Shown here: positions 12,103-23,882 of the stretch, one piece after another
Numbering within the stretch: position 1 is the stretch's first letter
Layout: the number at the start of each line of letters is the position of its first letter
Origin: Cocos nucifera
Lineage: Eukaryota; Streptophyta; Magnoliopsida; Arecales; Arecaceae
Assembly: GCA_006176705.1 (NCBI GenBank)
Contig: QRFJ01000047.1
Span: 558,001-622,000, forward strand
Length of the DNA: 64,000 nucleotides
Reading direction: 5' to 3'
Notes under the pieces: generated by a model
What the model was told of the DNA's origin: nothing
Seen by the model: only the letters and a program-made list of their open reading frames with translations
The model's database searches: none
Made by a program: the position numbers and the translations under genes

Positions 12103-12990
12103 TGTTGGTGCGAAAATTGGTTACCGTCGGAGAAGATAAGGTCGCCGTCGGTGACCTACAAAATAAGTCTCGTCCAGAGCCCGAGGTGGTGGCTCTAGCA
12201 AGACCCTCCGACGATCAAGTTAGCTCTTTCGGCCAACAGAAATGGAATACGTAGAAAGATTCTAGCAGAATTTTTAGGAAGAGAATGAGAGCTTCCAGAC
12301 AAAAGCGTATCTGGAGGGTCTCTTATATAGACGGAGCTTGTAACAAACTAATAGTAACAGCCGTAACCATCCGGTAGTGGGCCATTAACGACCACGTGGA
12401 GTTTGTTACAGGAGATAGTGTTTGTTATCGTGATGTGCGAGTCCGTCGGGGTCCAACGGTCGAAGCTTGGATGGAAGAGATTGACGGTTCTTTTGGCTAC
12501 GTCGAGGGTGAGAGCTGAGGTCCTTTGGGACTGCTGGATGAAGTTCAAAGAAAGTTTAACTGTTTGGAGGAGTCCGTCTGAAGAAAAAATCTGGGAGAAA
12601 TTCGACTGTTGGAGGAGTCCGACTGAAGGAGAATCTGGAAGGAGTTTGACCGTCGGAGGAGTTCGATCGAAGAAGAAGTTTGGTAGGGGTTCGTCTATTA
12701 GAGGAGTCCGACTGAAGAAGAAATCTGGAAGAAGTTCGGCTACTGAAGGAGTTTGAAAGGGAGTCGGCCACTGAAGGAGTTCGAAAGGAGTTCGGCTGCT
12801 ACAGTCCGAAAAAGGTTCGACTGCTGAAGGAATCCGAAAGAAATTTGGCTACTGAAGGAGTTCGAAAGGAGTTCGACTGCTGAAGGAGTCCTAAGAGGAA
12901 GAATTTTCGATCGAAGCTTCTCTGTGATTATCAGTTACATTAGGCTAAGCATCAGACTGGACTTCGACGGAAGCAGAATTTATCCCAACA
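12103..12990 (-). repeat. 3' LTR of element B
   Basis: Runs from TGTTGGTGCGAAAATTGG to TTTATCCCAACA on the + strand, with the TG/CA ends preserved. The polypurine tract follows directly at 12991. Confidence 0.9.
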
Positions 12991-13030
12991 ATAATTACCC
13001 TACTCCCGAGTTTGAAATTTGAAGGAAGAG
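12991..13030 (-). other. Polypurine tract of element B
   Basis: On the minus strand CTCGGGAGTAGGGTAATTAT abuts the LTR start TGTTGGGATAAATTC. It is positioned like the tracts of elements A, C, D and E. Confidence 0.7.
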
Positions 13031-13368
13031 AGAGAAAAAAAAAGGTGACTACCGAAGTTCGATCCTGGATTTTCGTGCTTATCAGGATGAGACGTTTCAG
13101 TGTTCACCGTGCTGACACCGAAGCTTTCTAAGTCTAAAATGAGTTTGAAAAAATGGTCTTTCGAATCTCCCGCTGAAACTCTATCCTAGGTATGATGCCA
13201 TAAAGACTCCACCCATCGCCGCTCCTCTATCATGATGGGTGGGACACGCGGCGTATGCTGACTGATTGAAATCGATCCATAATCATAACTGCCTCGGATT
13301 ACCTCTGGCTATTTAAGGCCTTCTCCTATTATTCGAAAGTCATTCCTATCCGAGTCTTCTTATGAAAT

Positions 13369-13425
13369 GCTTGTTGTGGATGCCGAGCTTATTGTGGACG
13401 CCGAGCTTGTTGTGGACGTCGAACT
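13369..13425. repeat. Three 18-bp direct repeats in element B
   Basis: CTTGTTGTGGATGCCGAG occurs three times head to tail with a few changes (the second starts CTTATTGTGG, the third ends GTCGAA). It lies in a 13040-13560 stretch that has no counterpart in elements A or E and may be a small insertion. Confidence 0.75.
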
Positions 13426-13559
13426 AGGATTTCTTCTGCAAACCAGGATTAGGTTCTGTCTTTTGCTTTTGACATAGTCAGGTTGCTGTGAAAAAATACG
13501 TATAAAGATTCTCCACCGAGCTTCTTTCTTCTCCACGTCTTTGGTCTACGAGGTTTCAA

Positions 13560-14300
13560 CTTTTGCTCATGTTAGGACAAGACTTTCGTTCTGTTCTTAA
13601 CATGGCTTACAGAGGTACGTTAGGGTCATCGATAGGGGCTCTCCCTTCAATCCGTCTTATATCGATGAGGTCGTCAATTTTGCTCACGTTAGAATGAGGT
13701 TCTCCTCTCATTCCTAATGCGGCTTGTGGGGGCACATTTGGGCCATTGACAGGGCCTCTCCCTCCATCCCATCTTAAATGGATGAGGTCTTCGATTTTGC
13801 TCACGTTAGGACGAGATTCTCCTCTTGTTCCTAACAGGTTGTAGGGACACATTAGGGCCATTATCAGAGCTTCTTCCCTCATCTCATCTAAAATGAACGA
13901 GACCTTCGACTTTGCTCATGTTAAGATGAGGTTCTTCTCTTATTTCTAACATACTGTAGGGGCACATTAGGACCGTTATCAGGGCCTTTTTCCTCATCTC
14001 GTATAAAATGAACGAGGCCTTCGACTTTGCTCACGTTAGGACAAGGTTCTCCTTCTATTTCTAACAAACTGTAGGAACACATTAAGGCCGTTGTTAGGGC
14101 CTCTCCCCTCATCTCATCTAAAATAAATGAGGCCTTCGACTTTGCTCACGTTAGGATGAGGTTCTCCTTCTATTTCTAATGGACTGTAGGGGCACATTAG
14201 GGTCATTGTCAGGGCCTCTCTTCTTATCTCATCTAAAATGAATGAGACCTTCGACTTTGCTCATGTTAGGATAAGGTTCTCCATCTGTTCCTAACGTGCC
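13560..14300 (-). repeat. ~115-bp tandem array in the 3' UTR of element B
   Basis: The marker TTTGCTCAC starts at 13678, 13796, 13911, 14026, 14141 and 14256, giving periods of 118, 115, 115, 115 and 115 bp. Each unit contains GTTAGGATGAGGTTCTCCT and a CCTAAC-like end, which can pair as a short hairpin. The accidental small ORFs here are by-products of the period. Confidence 0.93.
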
Positions 14301-14439
14301 GTATTTATCGTGAGATTAAGTTCGGGGGGTAGTCCCTCTTTATTATCAGTATACAACAAAGATTATGATGTTAAAGTAAAAAAAATTTATTGTAATCAAA
14401 TCATTGGTAATACATTCGTAGATTTTTTGAATTTCATTA

Positions 14440-14939
14440 TCGAGGTAAGTCTGCCCCCCGAGTTTCTTCAAGTAGTACGTCTCAGGTCGGACGACTTTTC
14501 TGACCTCGTAGGGTCCTTCTCAATTTGGGGCAAGCTTCTCCTAGCTCTGAGACTGAGAGATGGTGGCTTACTGAAGCACTAAGTTCCCCACTCTGAATAT
14601 TTTACCTCTGACTCTGGAGTTATAGTATCGGACCATCCTTCGCCTATAAGCCGCCATCCGAACTTGGACTTTCTTCTTTTTTTCAGTAGATCGAGGTTGA
14701 CTCTGAGGTCCTATGAGTTACGCTGCTCATTGAAAGCCATGACCCATGCTGATGGGAGTTTAAGCTCGATAGGGATGACTGCCTCCATTTCAAAAGCTAA
14801 GGCGAACGATATTTTTTCAGTCGATGGTCTTTAAGTAGTTCGATACGTTCAGAGGATGTGGTAGAGTTCGTCCACCCAAATCTCCCTTGCTCTTTCAAGT
14901 CTTGCCTTGATGTCCTATAGTAAAATTCTATTGGTCACC
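14440..14939 (-). pseudogene. Element B integrase, C-terminal part (downstream of the N insertion)
   Basis: The rest of the integrase lies left of element N, beginning at TCACC (14935-14939). On the minus strand it matches the C-terminal integrase of element A (2846-3190), including the AFNEQ region, the KKK-rich stretch and the SQSQ..KLAPN region, but it contains stops. Confidence 0.8.
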
Positions 14940-16555
14940 TGATAGGAGCACGATGCTGTCGTTAAGACACCATGTTTATCAGTTTAATCCGACTTCTTAA
15001 AATCATTGAAAATACGTAGATAGTAGTGAGTCGGGTCGAATCCACAGGGAAGGTAGTGTTTTTAGATTTGAAATCTTTAATTTTTTTTTGAGAAGAAAAA
15101 GAAAATGATTTGAATTTTGAAATAAAAAAACTGAAGTCGAAAGATTGAAAATAAAAATTAAAAGATGCAGGAATTTAAATTTGATACGAAGATCTACTAG
15201 TTAGATCTTAGCATCTACTTGCAAAGCAATAATTTAAAGTGCAGAAATTAAATTATAATAAAAATAAAAAGCAAGAAATTAAAATGTAAAAATAAAAATT
15301 TTTATTAACTAAAATTTTAAAATTTAAATACATAAAATTTAAAAAGAAAAGATAATAAAATAAAATAGCCTGATCTCTGATCTTGGATCGGCATTGGCAG
15401 AAAGATGGTGTAGAAGCTCGGCTCTTCTTCTCGACATCCGTTGCTTCGAAGCAGCCTTTAACCCATAGCCTGGCTTCGCCCTATACCAAAGCTTCACCTT
15501 GATCGGAGATATTAATTTCTGATGGCTTGGGGTCCTTTTTATAGAGCTAGGAGGGCTGGATATTTTTTCTAAAGGCAATATGGGACTAATGCCTTTGTAA
15601 TCATCAAAATACAAAAAAAATTGGATGAAATTTAAATCAAAATAGCTCAGATACGACTCTGATAAATATGATAAAATCCAGCCGTTCAATAAAAATCCAA
15701 CGGTCCAAAAATCATCAAAATCGGATGCAGATAAGCTCAGATCGGATCAGATTAAATTCTGGCCGTTGGATCGCGCTTGATCGAGGAAATCTGGCCGCAA
15801 ATCGCGCTTCGGGAGTCTTGATCACCGCCGGCAGCGTTCTGGACCGTCGGATCATCACCTGGATCGAGCGCTGCCATCCGATGGTGATCCGCGTGATGTT
15901 TGTATCTGAATAAAATTCGGAAGCAACCACAGCCGTCCGATCCTGACCGCAAACAACCACATCCGTCCGATCGCGCAATAACTGTTCCCATGGACCGCGT
16001 GGACTGACCGCACCACAACCAATCAGCACCGCCATTATCGGACGAAAAGACTGAATTATCCTTGTGAGCCGCGATAAATTTCTGTAGACCCTTAAGGGGT
16101 CTAGGTCCACCATGTGGCAATCTCTGATTCGCCGAAATTTGCTGAGCTGGCAGTCCACGCCTGGATCGTGGACCGGCTAATGGCTTCAACGGCTGAGTCA
16201 GCTTTGATGGCTTGGCTTGGCTTGGTGGCTCGGCTTGCGGAGCCGGCTGAGCCGTTTTCTTTTTTATTTAATTTTTATTTATTTTATATTTTTAAAAATT
16301 CATATCTTTTCCATTTTAGCTCCATTTTTCTTGAAATTTATTTCATTGTGATCAAAAAAATGATCTCTTTCTATTAATAATAAAATTTTATTTTTTAATT
16401 TTTATTATTTTTTTATTATTTTTTAATTAATTTTTTAATTAATAAAAATATGAATTTTTTAAAAATTATATATAAATTAATTATTAATTTTTAAAAATTA
16501 ATATAAATTAATTAATAAATTAATATTTTTATTAATAAATTTATGATGTTTATCA
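14940..16555 (-). repeat. 3' LTR of element N
   Basis: 1616 bp, TGATAGGAGCACG to TGTTTATCA on the + strand. Its small open reading frames match the same places in the other LTR and include obvious accidental translations. Confidence 0.95.
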
Positions 16556-16571
16556 CACCCCCCAACTTAAG
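16556..16571 (-). other. Polypurine tract of element N
   Basis: On the minus strand AAGTTGGGGGGTG stands directly before the 3' LTR start TGATAAACATC. Confidence 0.85.
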
Positions 16572-16860
16572 CTTTGCTCGTCCTTGAGTAAAGAAAGAAT
16601 TTAGTTTTAAATACCTTTTAACTTTAGAGTTTCGAATTTTACTTAAGCAATTTTCAAAATGGCCATTGATATTCAGTAGAGCTTAAATGAGACATATCAT
16701 TGGGGTATTAATACTTATCAATAGAAAAATTAAGTAAAGAATAATAAATTTTTCAGAACTTTTTCTAAATTATTCCACTTTTATCTCTGATTTGTCTAAA
16801 CTTTCATATAGGCAGGTGTATTGCTACTTCCATCCTTCATTTATTAATTTTTATTTTCAC

Positions 16861-16929
16861 ATTGCCCACTTTTTGATGCGAATATCATTGCTTACTTAGG
16901 CAACGGGATCCGATTACTTGGTGGAAAAT

Positions 16930-16964
<35 letters not shown>

Positions 16965-17225
16965 TTAACGTTGTACCACTATTGAGTGTCTTAACTCCTT
17001 AAGCTTTCTATTTGATTCATGTAGCGAGTCTTGGGCCAATGACTCCCAAACCAGTTGACTTTAGGGCACTAGGTATAGAATACCCCTCGGGCTTACTAGC
17101 TCGAATCAAATAGGACTACGAGTTAAGACTAGCTTTACAACGAGCTTCTTTGCCCTTCCCACCTTTTGATGCGAAACTCAATGCTTGCTTAGGCAAAGAG
17201 GCCCGGTTACTCAGTGAGAAGTACT
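16861..17225. repeat. Direct repeat pair in the 3' region of element N
   Basis: A 60-bp segment with TTTTGATGCGAA and TAGGCAA occurs at about 16863-16925 and again at about 17155-17220, offset 293 bp, about 75-80% alike by eye. Between them lies an AT dinucleotide run (16932-16961). Confidence 0.75.
16932..16961. repeat. (TA)n microsatellite
   Basis: Fifteen uninterrupted AT dinucleotides. A shorter run lies at 17637-17654. Confidence 0.95.
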
Positions 17226-17550
17226 TGGAAACTATTTTATTAAAATAAATTTTTATATGAAGAAACGTATAGTTATCCTACACAAGCCTATAAAAAGTAG
17301 ACTTTTCTTTGATGCTAGTAGAAATAATTAGAAATGCTCCAAGAAAAAAAAATTTTATGTTCTAGACTTAACTCTTTATTGAATTTTCTTAATACTTGAT
17401 TCCTCAATATCTCATAGATTCTCTAATCTGTATCAATTTTCTTTTTAAAATGCTTAGTTTAATTCGATTCTTAAGCATAATCAAGTATCTAAATACTAAA
17501 TACTAACTTTTTCGAGGACTTAAAATTTTTAAAAAAATTTTATTTTTCTC

Positions 17551-17580
17551 TCCCCCCAACTTAATCGACATTGTCCTCAA
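17551..17580 (-). other. Second polypurine-tract-like motif in element N
   Basis: CCCCCCAACTTAATCGAC followed by TTGTCCTCAA on the + strand resembles the true tract region (CCCCCCAACTTAAGC, then CGTCCTTGAG) about 1 kb away. It might be an internal tract or a relic of an older element end. Confidence 0.55.
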
Positions 17581-17959
17581 TGGAGAAGAAAAAATAAAGG
17601 ATGTAATAAAAAATATGGAAGAATACACCTAACTCAATATATATATATATATATTATTTTATTTTATTTTATTTTTTTGGTCCAGCACATGCCTTTGAAA
17701 ATTCGAGCTCTTCCTCCACTTATTCAAATTATCTTAAAAAAATAAATAAAAAAAATAAATTAGATAAAAACTAAATATTGGGTTGCCTCCCAACAAGCGC
17801 TAAGTTTACCGTCTTCAGCCAGACACAATGCAGCTCACTATCCTGTGTCGAATATTAGATTGACAAATTCCAATGGTTTTGAATTGCCAATCTCAGAAAG
17901 TTGATGTTGATTTTTAATCCCATTATTGATATATTCACTGTTAATTTTTGGGATATATT

Positions 17960-18937
17960 TTATGATTCCATTCTCAGACTATGTTTATTAAGAATTACTC
18001 CTATTTGTTCTTCTAAAATGCTCATGAATGGAGTTTTAGGAGTTAAGTTTAATTCAATGGGTGCTGGAATGGTGACTAAAGGCGATTTTAATTTTGGAGG
18101 TAAATTAATGTGATCCTGCTTAAACAACTCCATTGATATTTCATTACATGCCTTTTGATTTTTATAAGAAGAACCAGCTTCTAGGGTTGAAGGGAATAGG
18201 ACATTAGGTTTATAAGTCTTGGGTAAATCATCTATTCTCTTTTCCCTTATTTCTATCTCATTTAAACTGGAACTAGCATCAGTACTAATTCCTGGCTTGG
18301 GTTCTTCTATGTGGTTAGTCTCAGTACTAATCAGTTTCTCTAAATTTTCATTTTGGCTAGCATCAGTACTAGCCTCTCTCACCTGGTCTTGGTATGGGTC
18401 CATAAGAATCCTATAGCTTTTAAGTTCAGGAATTACTTTGGTATTCTCAAATTGAAGATTCTTAGATGAAACATTAGATTGATAATTTAATCCAGGTGGT
18501 TGGTAGTCATTAGGTGGGTTATTTAAAATTGATAGGTTCGGTAGTTGATCTAATTCTCTCCTCATGTTAGACTCAACTAATTGTCCAATTTGAGCTTCTA
18601 GTCTAGCGATAGATTGCTGTTGAGTTAGAATTAATTGTTGAAGTTGGTTAAATCTATCATCAGCTAGATTGGTCTGTTGAGAAGGTGGGTATGAAGGCTG
18701 ATTATAATATGATGGCTGAATAAACTGACTAGGCTGACCATTATTATAGGCATAATTTTGATAATTTTGTTCAAGTGAAATTTGGGTCTGAGTCTGAGTC
18801 TGTTGGGTTGTCCAAGAAAAATTAAAGTTACTCCAATCTGAATTATATGAATTTGAAAATGGGTCATTAATCAATTTGGAGTATCCTTGAGTAGCTTGAA
18901 CTTGTTCTTGGATAAAATATGGAAATTGTGCAGCCAT
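17960..18937 (-). CDS. Gag-like protein of element N
   Basis: The open frame has 325 codons. The N-terminal 90 residues are rich in Q, N, Y and S. A short coiled-coil-like stretch, RFNQLQQLILTQQQSIARLE, leads to AQIGQLVESNMRRELDQLPN, which resembles the conserved GQLA...LPS motif at the C-terminal side of Athila/Tat gag proteins. There is no zinc knuckle and no protease. The C-terminal LEEQIGVILNKHSLRMES also recalls Athila gag ends. The start codon is the first ATG of an open frame, but true gag may start upstream in sequence now broken. The protein is probably a gag remnant and its function is not shown. Confidence 0.6.
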   Translation of the reverse strand: MAAQFPYFIQEQVQATQGYSKLINDPFSNSYNSDWSNFNFSWTTQQTQTQTQISLEQNYQNYAYNNGQPSQFIQPSYYNQPSYPPSQQTNLADDRFNQLQQLILTQQQSIARLEAQIGQLVESNMRRELDQLPNLSILNNPPNDYQPPGLNYQSNVSSKNLQFENTKVIPELKSYRILMDPYQDQVREASTDASQNENLEKLISTETNHIEEPKPGISTDASSSLNEIEIREKRIDDLPKTYKPNVLFPSTLEAGSSYKNQKACNEISMELFKQDHINLPPKLKSPLVTIPAPIELNLTPKTPFMSILEEQIGVILNKHSLRMES

Positions 18938-20371
18938 AGGATATTCACTTACATGATGGGTTGGACTAGCACAAATTGAATAACTCTCCTGATAATTAGA
19001 AGATGATGTGAATTATGTAGGAGATTGTTGACCTAGGTTATGAGTTGATCTATTTTCTAAGCAAGAAGGTCAACTTTATCTAATTTTTGAACAATTAGAT
19101 TCATATTAGCCATTATTATGTTTAATGTGAATCAACCATTCAATTAAGTTCAACTAAATCAGAAAAAGTGATTTCCTACCATGTATGTATTAGTGTAACC
19201 CTAATGTATGGTTCAAAAAAAAAATTTAGAATATTTTTTTTTATTATTTTTTTTATTATAAATTAATTTTTTTATTTATTAATTTTAATTTAATTTAATT
19301 TAATTTAATTATTATTTTTAATATTTTTTTTAGTTAGTTTAATTTAATTTTTATTTTATTTTATTTTATTTTTTAGAGGAGAAAGAAAGAAAAAAAAATT
19401 CTCAAGAAGAGGTCCTAAGGAGTCCTAGAACTAAGAAGAGAGAGAAGAATTAAATTTAATTAGGTTTGATGTTGGTTAACAATCAAGTTGGTCAATCAAT
19501 CCTGATTAAGGGTTATCCTAAATCTAGACAGCTCCTAACTGCCAAGGTCACCTTCAAGCCCTCCAAGTGTAGGATTAGCCAATCAACTAGCCAGGTAAGT
19601 GTAAGGTCGGTGGGAGTCCCCCCGTTGCTTGTCTTAGACACCAATTATGCTTGGCCAGGTAAGCAAACGGAACCAATTAGAAACCACCTTCCTTCGAGCG
19701 CAGTCGTCCCTGAACCACTTTTCTAGACACCAGTCAAATTGACTTATCCTAACCCGGTTCAACTCTTAGGATTTCTTGTCCTATTGAGCTCGAGTTCCTA
19801 GGGTTGATGTCTAATTGATTTTAAAATTAAAGGCTTAGGTCAATGCAGGATGCTGGTTGGTTGTTTGTGGGCTAAGAAAGGGTGATCAAATCCCCACCTT
19901 ATCTTGTTTAATTGGGTTGTGCCCTTAATTTGATTTAATATGAATATGCACGAAAAAAAAATTCAATCAAAGGGTTTTATGCAATTTAAACTAGATGCAT
20001 GCAACTAATTGAATTCTGAAAGGCTTACCTTGCTTCCAGCAATCACCAAAAAAAAATAAAACTAAAAATAAAAATAAAACTAATATGATGCATGCTCTAA
20101 ACAGTTAGGGTTTCTAATCTTATCATGAGGCTTTTAATTAGGTTTAAATAAATATTTTTTAAATTAATTTAAAAATAAAATAAATAAATAAATAAAATAA
20201 AAAGAAAAGAGAACTAGGGTTAGGATTGATCTCACCAGACAAAACTTTTGATTCTTTTTGTTCTTTTTTTTCCTGCAAAATAATAAAAAAAATTAGTAAG
20301 AAAATAAAAATTTTATTTATAATTTATTTATAGAAAAATTAAAGAGATCAAAAATTTAATATCCGTGCCTT

Positions 20372-20388
20372 CCCCGGCAACGGCGCCA
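20372..20388 (-). other. Primer binding site of element N
   Basis: TGGCGCCGTTGCCGGGG on the minus strand, six bases inside the 5' LTR. This is the well-known PBS of Athila- and Tat-type elements, usually assigned to tRNA-Asp; the tRNA assignment is from memory. Confidence 0.88.
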
Positions 20389-20394
20389 AAAACA

Positions 20395-22018
20395 TGATAG
20401 GAGCACGATGCTGTCGTTAAGACACCATGTTTATCAGTTTAATCCGACTTCTTAAAATCATTGAAAATACGTAGATAGTAGTGAGTCGGGTCGAATCCAC
20501 AGGGAAGGTAGTGTTTTTAGATTTGAAATCTTTGATTTTTTTTTAGAAGAAAAAGAAAATGATTTGAATTTTGAAATAAAAAAACTGAAGTCGGAAGATT
20601 GAAAATAAAAATTAAAAGATGCAGGAATTTAAATTTGGTACTAAGATCTACTAGTTAGATCTTAGCATCTACTTGCAAAGCAATAATTTAAAGTGCAGAA
20701 ATTAAATTACAATAAAAATAAAAAGCAAGAAATTAAAATGTAAAAATAAAAATTTTTATTAACTAAAATTTTAGAATTTAAATACATAAAATTTAAAAAG
20801 AAAAGATAATAAAATAAAATAGCCTGATCTCTGATCTTGGATCGGCATTGGCAGAAAGATGGTGTAGAAGCTCGGCTCTTCTTCTCGGCATCCGTTGCTT
20901 CGAAGCAGCCTTTAACCCATAGCCTGGCTTCGCCCTATACCAAAGCTTCACCTTGATCGGAGATATTAATTTCTGATGGCCTGGGGTCCTTTTTATAGAG
21001 CTAGGAGGGCTGGATATTTTTTCTAAAGGCAATATGGGACTAATGCCTTTGTAATCGTCAAAATATAAACAAATTTGAATGAAATTTAAATCAAAACAGC
21101 TCAGATACGACTCTGATAAATCTGATAAAATCCAGCCATTCAATAGAAATCCAACGGTCCAAAAATCATCAAAATCGGATGCAGATAAGCTCAGATCGGA
21201 TCAGATTAAATTCTGGCCGTTGGATCGTGCTTGATCGAGGAAATCTGGCCGCAAATCGTGCTTCGAGAGTCTTGATCACCGCAGGCAGCATTCTGGACCG
21301 TCGGATCATCGCCTGGATCGAGCGCTGCCGTCCGATGGTGATCCGCGTGATGTTTGTATCTGAATAAAATTCGGAAGCAACCACAGCCGTCCGATCCTGA
21401 CCGCAAACAACCACATCCGTCCGATCGCGCAATAACTGTTCCCATGGACCGCGTGGACCGGCCGCACCGCACACCGCAACCAATCAGCGCCGCTGTTGTC
21501 GAACGAAAAGACTGAATTACCCTTGTGAGCCGCGATAAATTTCTGTAGACCCTTAAGGGGTCTAGGTCCACCACGTGGCAATCTCTGATTCGCCGGAATT
21601 TGCTGAGCTGGCGGTCCACGCCTGGATCGTGGACCGGCTGATGGCTTCAATGGCTGAGTCGGCTTTGATGGCTTGGCTTGGCTTGGTGGCTCGGCTTGCG
21701 GAGCCGGCTGAGCCATTTTCTTTTTTATTTAATTTTTATTTATTTTATATTTTTAAAAATTTATATCTTTTCCATTTTAGCTTCATTTTTCTTGAAATTT
21801 ATTTTATTATGATCAAAAAAATAAGCTCTTTCTATTAATAATAAAATTTTATTTTTTTAATTTTTTATTATTTTTTTATTATTTTTTAATTAATTTTTTA
21901 ATTAATAAAAATATGAATTTTTCAAAAATTATATATAAATTAATTATTAATTTTTAAAAATTAATATAAATTAATTAATAAATTAATACTTTTATTAATG
22001 AATTTATAATGTTTATCA
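20395..22018 (-). repeat. 5' LTR of element N
   Basis: 1624 bp. It matches the left LTR along its whole length with scattered single changes and small indels. TATAAAAAGGACC lies on the minus strand at about 20985-20997. The block with GTGAGTCGGGTCGAATCC is the R/U5-type end shared by many Tat/Athila LTRs. Open stretches inside it are not genes. Confidence 0.95.
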
Positions 22019-22865
22019 TCACCTCTGCCTCATCATTTGCCTGTGAATGGGCTACTGACGTGAAGTGATGGAAGATGTTTAGATTTTCGCAGAACTCAGT
22101 GAATCTCATCCCAGCGAACTATCGTCTGTTATCTGTTATGATAGTTCAGGATGGTCCAAATCTACAGACGACCGACTTTCAGACGAAGTCCTGCACCTTG
22201 ACTTCGATAATCTTCACCAGTGATTCGGCGTCGACCCATTTAGTGAAATAGTCGATGGCGACTAGGAGAAACTTTCATTGCCCAGATGTCATTGAAAAAG
22301 GGTCAAGTATATCCATTCCCCACTGCGCAAATGGCCAAGGTGCGCTTAATGGAGTAAGCGCTGTGGTTGGTTGCCTTTGGACATTCGCATTCCTTTGGCA
22401 GCAGTCACATCTTCTGACGTAATCAAAACAATCATCATGCATAGTCGGTCAGTAATATCCTTATTGGAGCAACTTATGAGATAGAGATCTGGCACCCAGA
22501 TGGCTCTTGCAAATTTTCTCGTGCACTTCCCATAGTGCAAAATCAGCCTCAGAGGATCGGAGGCACCTCAATAATGGTAGGGAATACAACCTTTTATACA
22601 ACTTATTCTCATAAAGAACATACCGGGAGGCTTGATTTCTCAACTTTCGAGCCTCTTTCGGGTTACGAGAAAGAATCCCATCTTTAAGATAAGCGGTCAG
22701 TAGGTCAATCTAGCAGGGCTCCTGGCCGACCTGCATGACAGTCTGCGGTTCTTTTGTGCATGGACATTTCAATGTCTCATAATAAACTTCTTTCGGAAAC
22801 TCATTAGGAGCTAGGGTGGCTAGCTTAGAAAGATGGTCGGCCCTAGCATTTTCTGCTCTTGGGAT
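22019..22865 (-). pseudogene. Element B integrase, N-terminal part (upstream of the N insertion)
   Basis: MRNQASRYVLYENKLYKRL (22461-22643) leads to the HHCC finger region. The catalytic core is present around 22100-22300 (the AIDYFTKWVDAES-like sequence is readable on the minus strand) but has stops. The segment ends at the target duplication TCACC (22019-22023), where element N inserted. Confidence 0.8.
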
Positions 22866-23237
22866 TTATCGAATGCTGAAGCTGTCGAAGACTAGGGTCA
22901 AGCTCTTCAGCTTCTCAAGATATTTTACCATGCTCTCTTTTCGAGCTTCATAACTGCCGCTGACCTGCCCCATGATTAGTTGGAAGTCATTACAAATCTG
23001 AAGCCGATCAGCTCCTGATTCTTTGGCTATCCTGAGTTCGGCTATTAAGGCCTCATATTCTATCCCATTGTTTATCATCGAAAATTCAAAATGCAGCACG
23101 TACTCCACAATGATCCCTTTTGGATTGATCAGGATCAGTCCAGCACCTGCTTCAGAAGTGTTGGAGGAGCCATCGACATACAGGGCCCAGAAATCTTTAG
23201 AAAGGTCTATTCTTTCTTCGGAGGAGCTCGGGTGCAA
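22866..23237 (-). pseudogene. Element B archaeal-type RNase H (aRNH)
   Basis: Reads LYVDGSSNTSEAGAGLILIN, EYEALIAELRIAKESGADRL and QICNDFQLIMGQVSGSYEA, the Tat-specific second RNase H. It ends at a stop near 22866, and further fragments to 22461 hold the spacer and the start of the integrase zinc finger. Confidence 0.88.
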
Positions 23238-23882
23238 TCATGAAATGTTGGTTTCATTTTGAAGCTCGACATCGTCTGGGATGGTACATTCAACTATGAA
23301 GTCGGTCAATGTCTGAGCCTTAATTGCTGGCCGAGATCGATAGTTAATGTCAAACTCTGTTAATTCAATGGCCAATTTTGCAATTCTTCTAGAAGCATCC
23401 GTTTGATGAAGAATTATTCTGATTGGCTTGTCAGTGAGGAGCATTATAGCATATCCCTAAAAGTAAAGTCAAAATCTTTTGGCTGTAATCAGAAGAGCAT
23501 AAGTTAATTTTTTTTAACTTTGTATACCTGATCTCGGCATCCCTTAGGATCTGACTTATGTAGTAGGCTGATCGCTGTACTTTTATCTCTTCTTTGATCA
23601 AGACTGCCGCTAGCACCGCAGGGGAGACCGTGAGGTAGAGAAACAGCTCCTCTCAAAATTCAAATTTGGCTAGTAGGGGGGCGAGCCAAGGTAGTTCTTG
23701 AGCTCATCGAATGTCTTTTGGCATTCCTGAGTCCAGTAAAAATCTTTCGATTTTCTAAGAATTTGGAAGAAGGACACGCAGTGTTCGACCGACCTCGAGA
23801 CAAAATGATTCAAAGATGCCACCTTTCCGATCAGATGCTGAACTTTTTTGATAGACTTCGGAGCGATCATCTCCTAGATAGC
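23238..23882 (-). pseudogene. Element B RNase H domain, broken
   Basis: WTQECQKTFDELKNYLGSPP (23670-23870) is the start of the domain. It continues in other frames with MLAAVLIKEEIKVQRSAYY (23431-23616) and LAIELTEFDINYRSRPAIK (23238-23444). At least two frame changes occur. Confidence 0.8.

Larger units (their letters stand above)
14940..22018 (-). mobile_element. Element N: nested LTR retrotransposon with only a gag-like ORF
   Basis: Two direct LTRs (14940-16555 and 20395-22018) have TGATA...TATCA ends, and the element is flanked by a perfect 5-bp target duplication TCACC (14935-14939 and 22019-22023). Transcription is on the minus strand: the PBS lies next to the right LTR (20372-20388) and the polypurine tract next to the left LTR (16556-16571). 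The 3.8-kb interior codes only for a gag-like protein; RT, RNase H and integrase are absent, so it depends on another element. The LTRs look very similar, which suggests a fairly recent insertion. Confidence 0.95.

Noticed and set aside
15715..16189. Two ~146-codon open frames in the left LTR of element N, with counterparts in the right LTR
   Set aside because: They lie wholly inside LTR sequence and differ in length between the two LTRs through indels.
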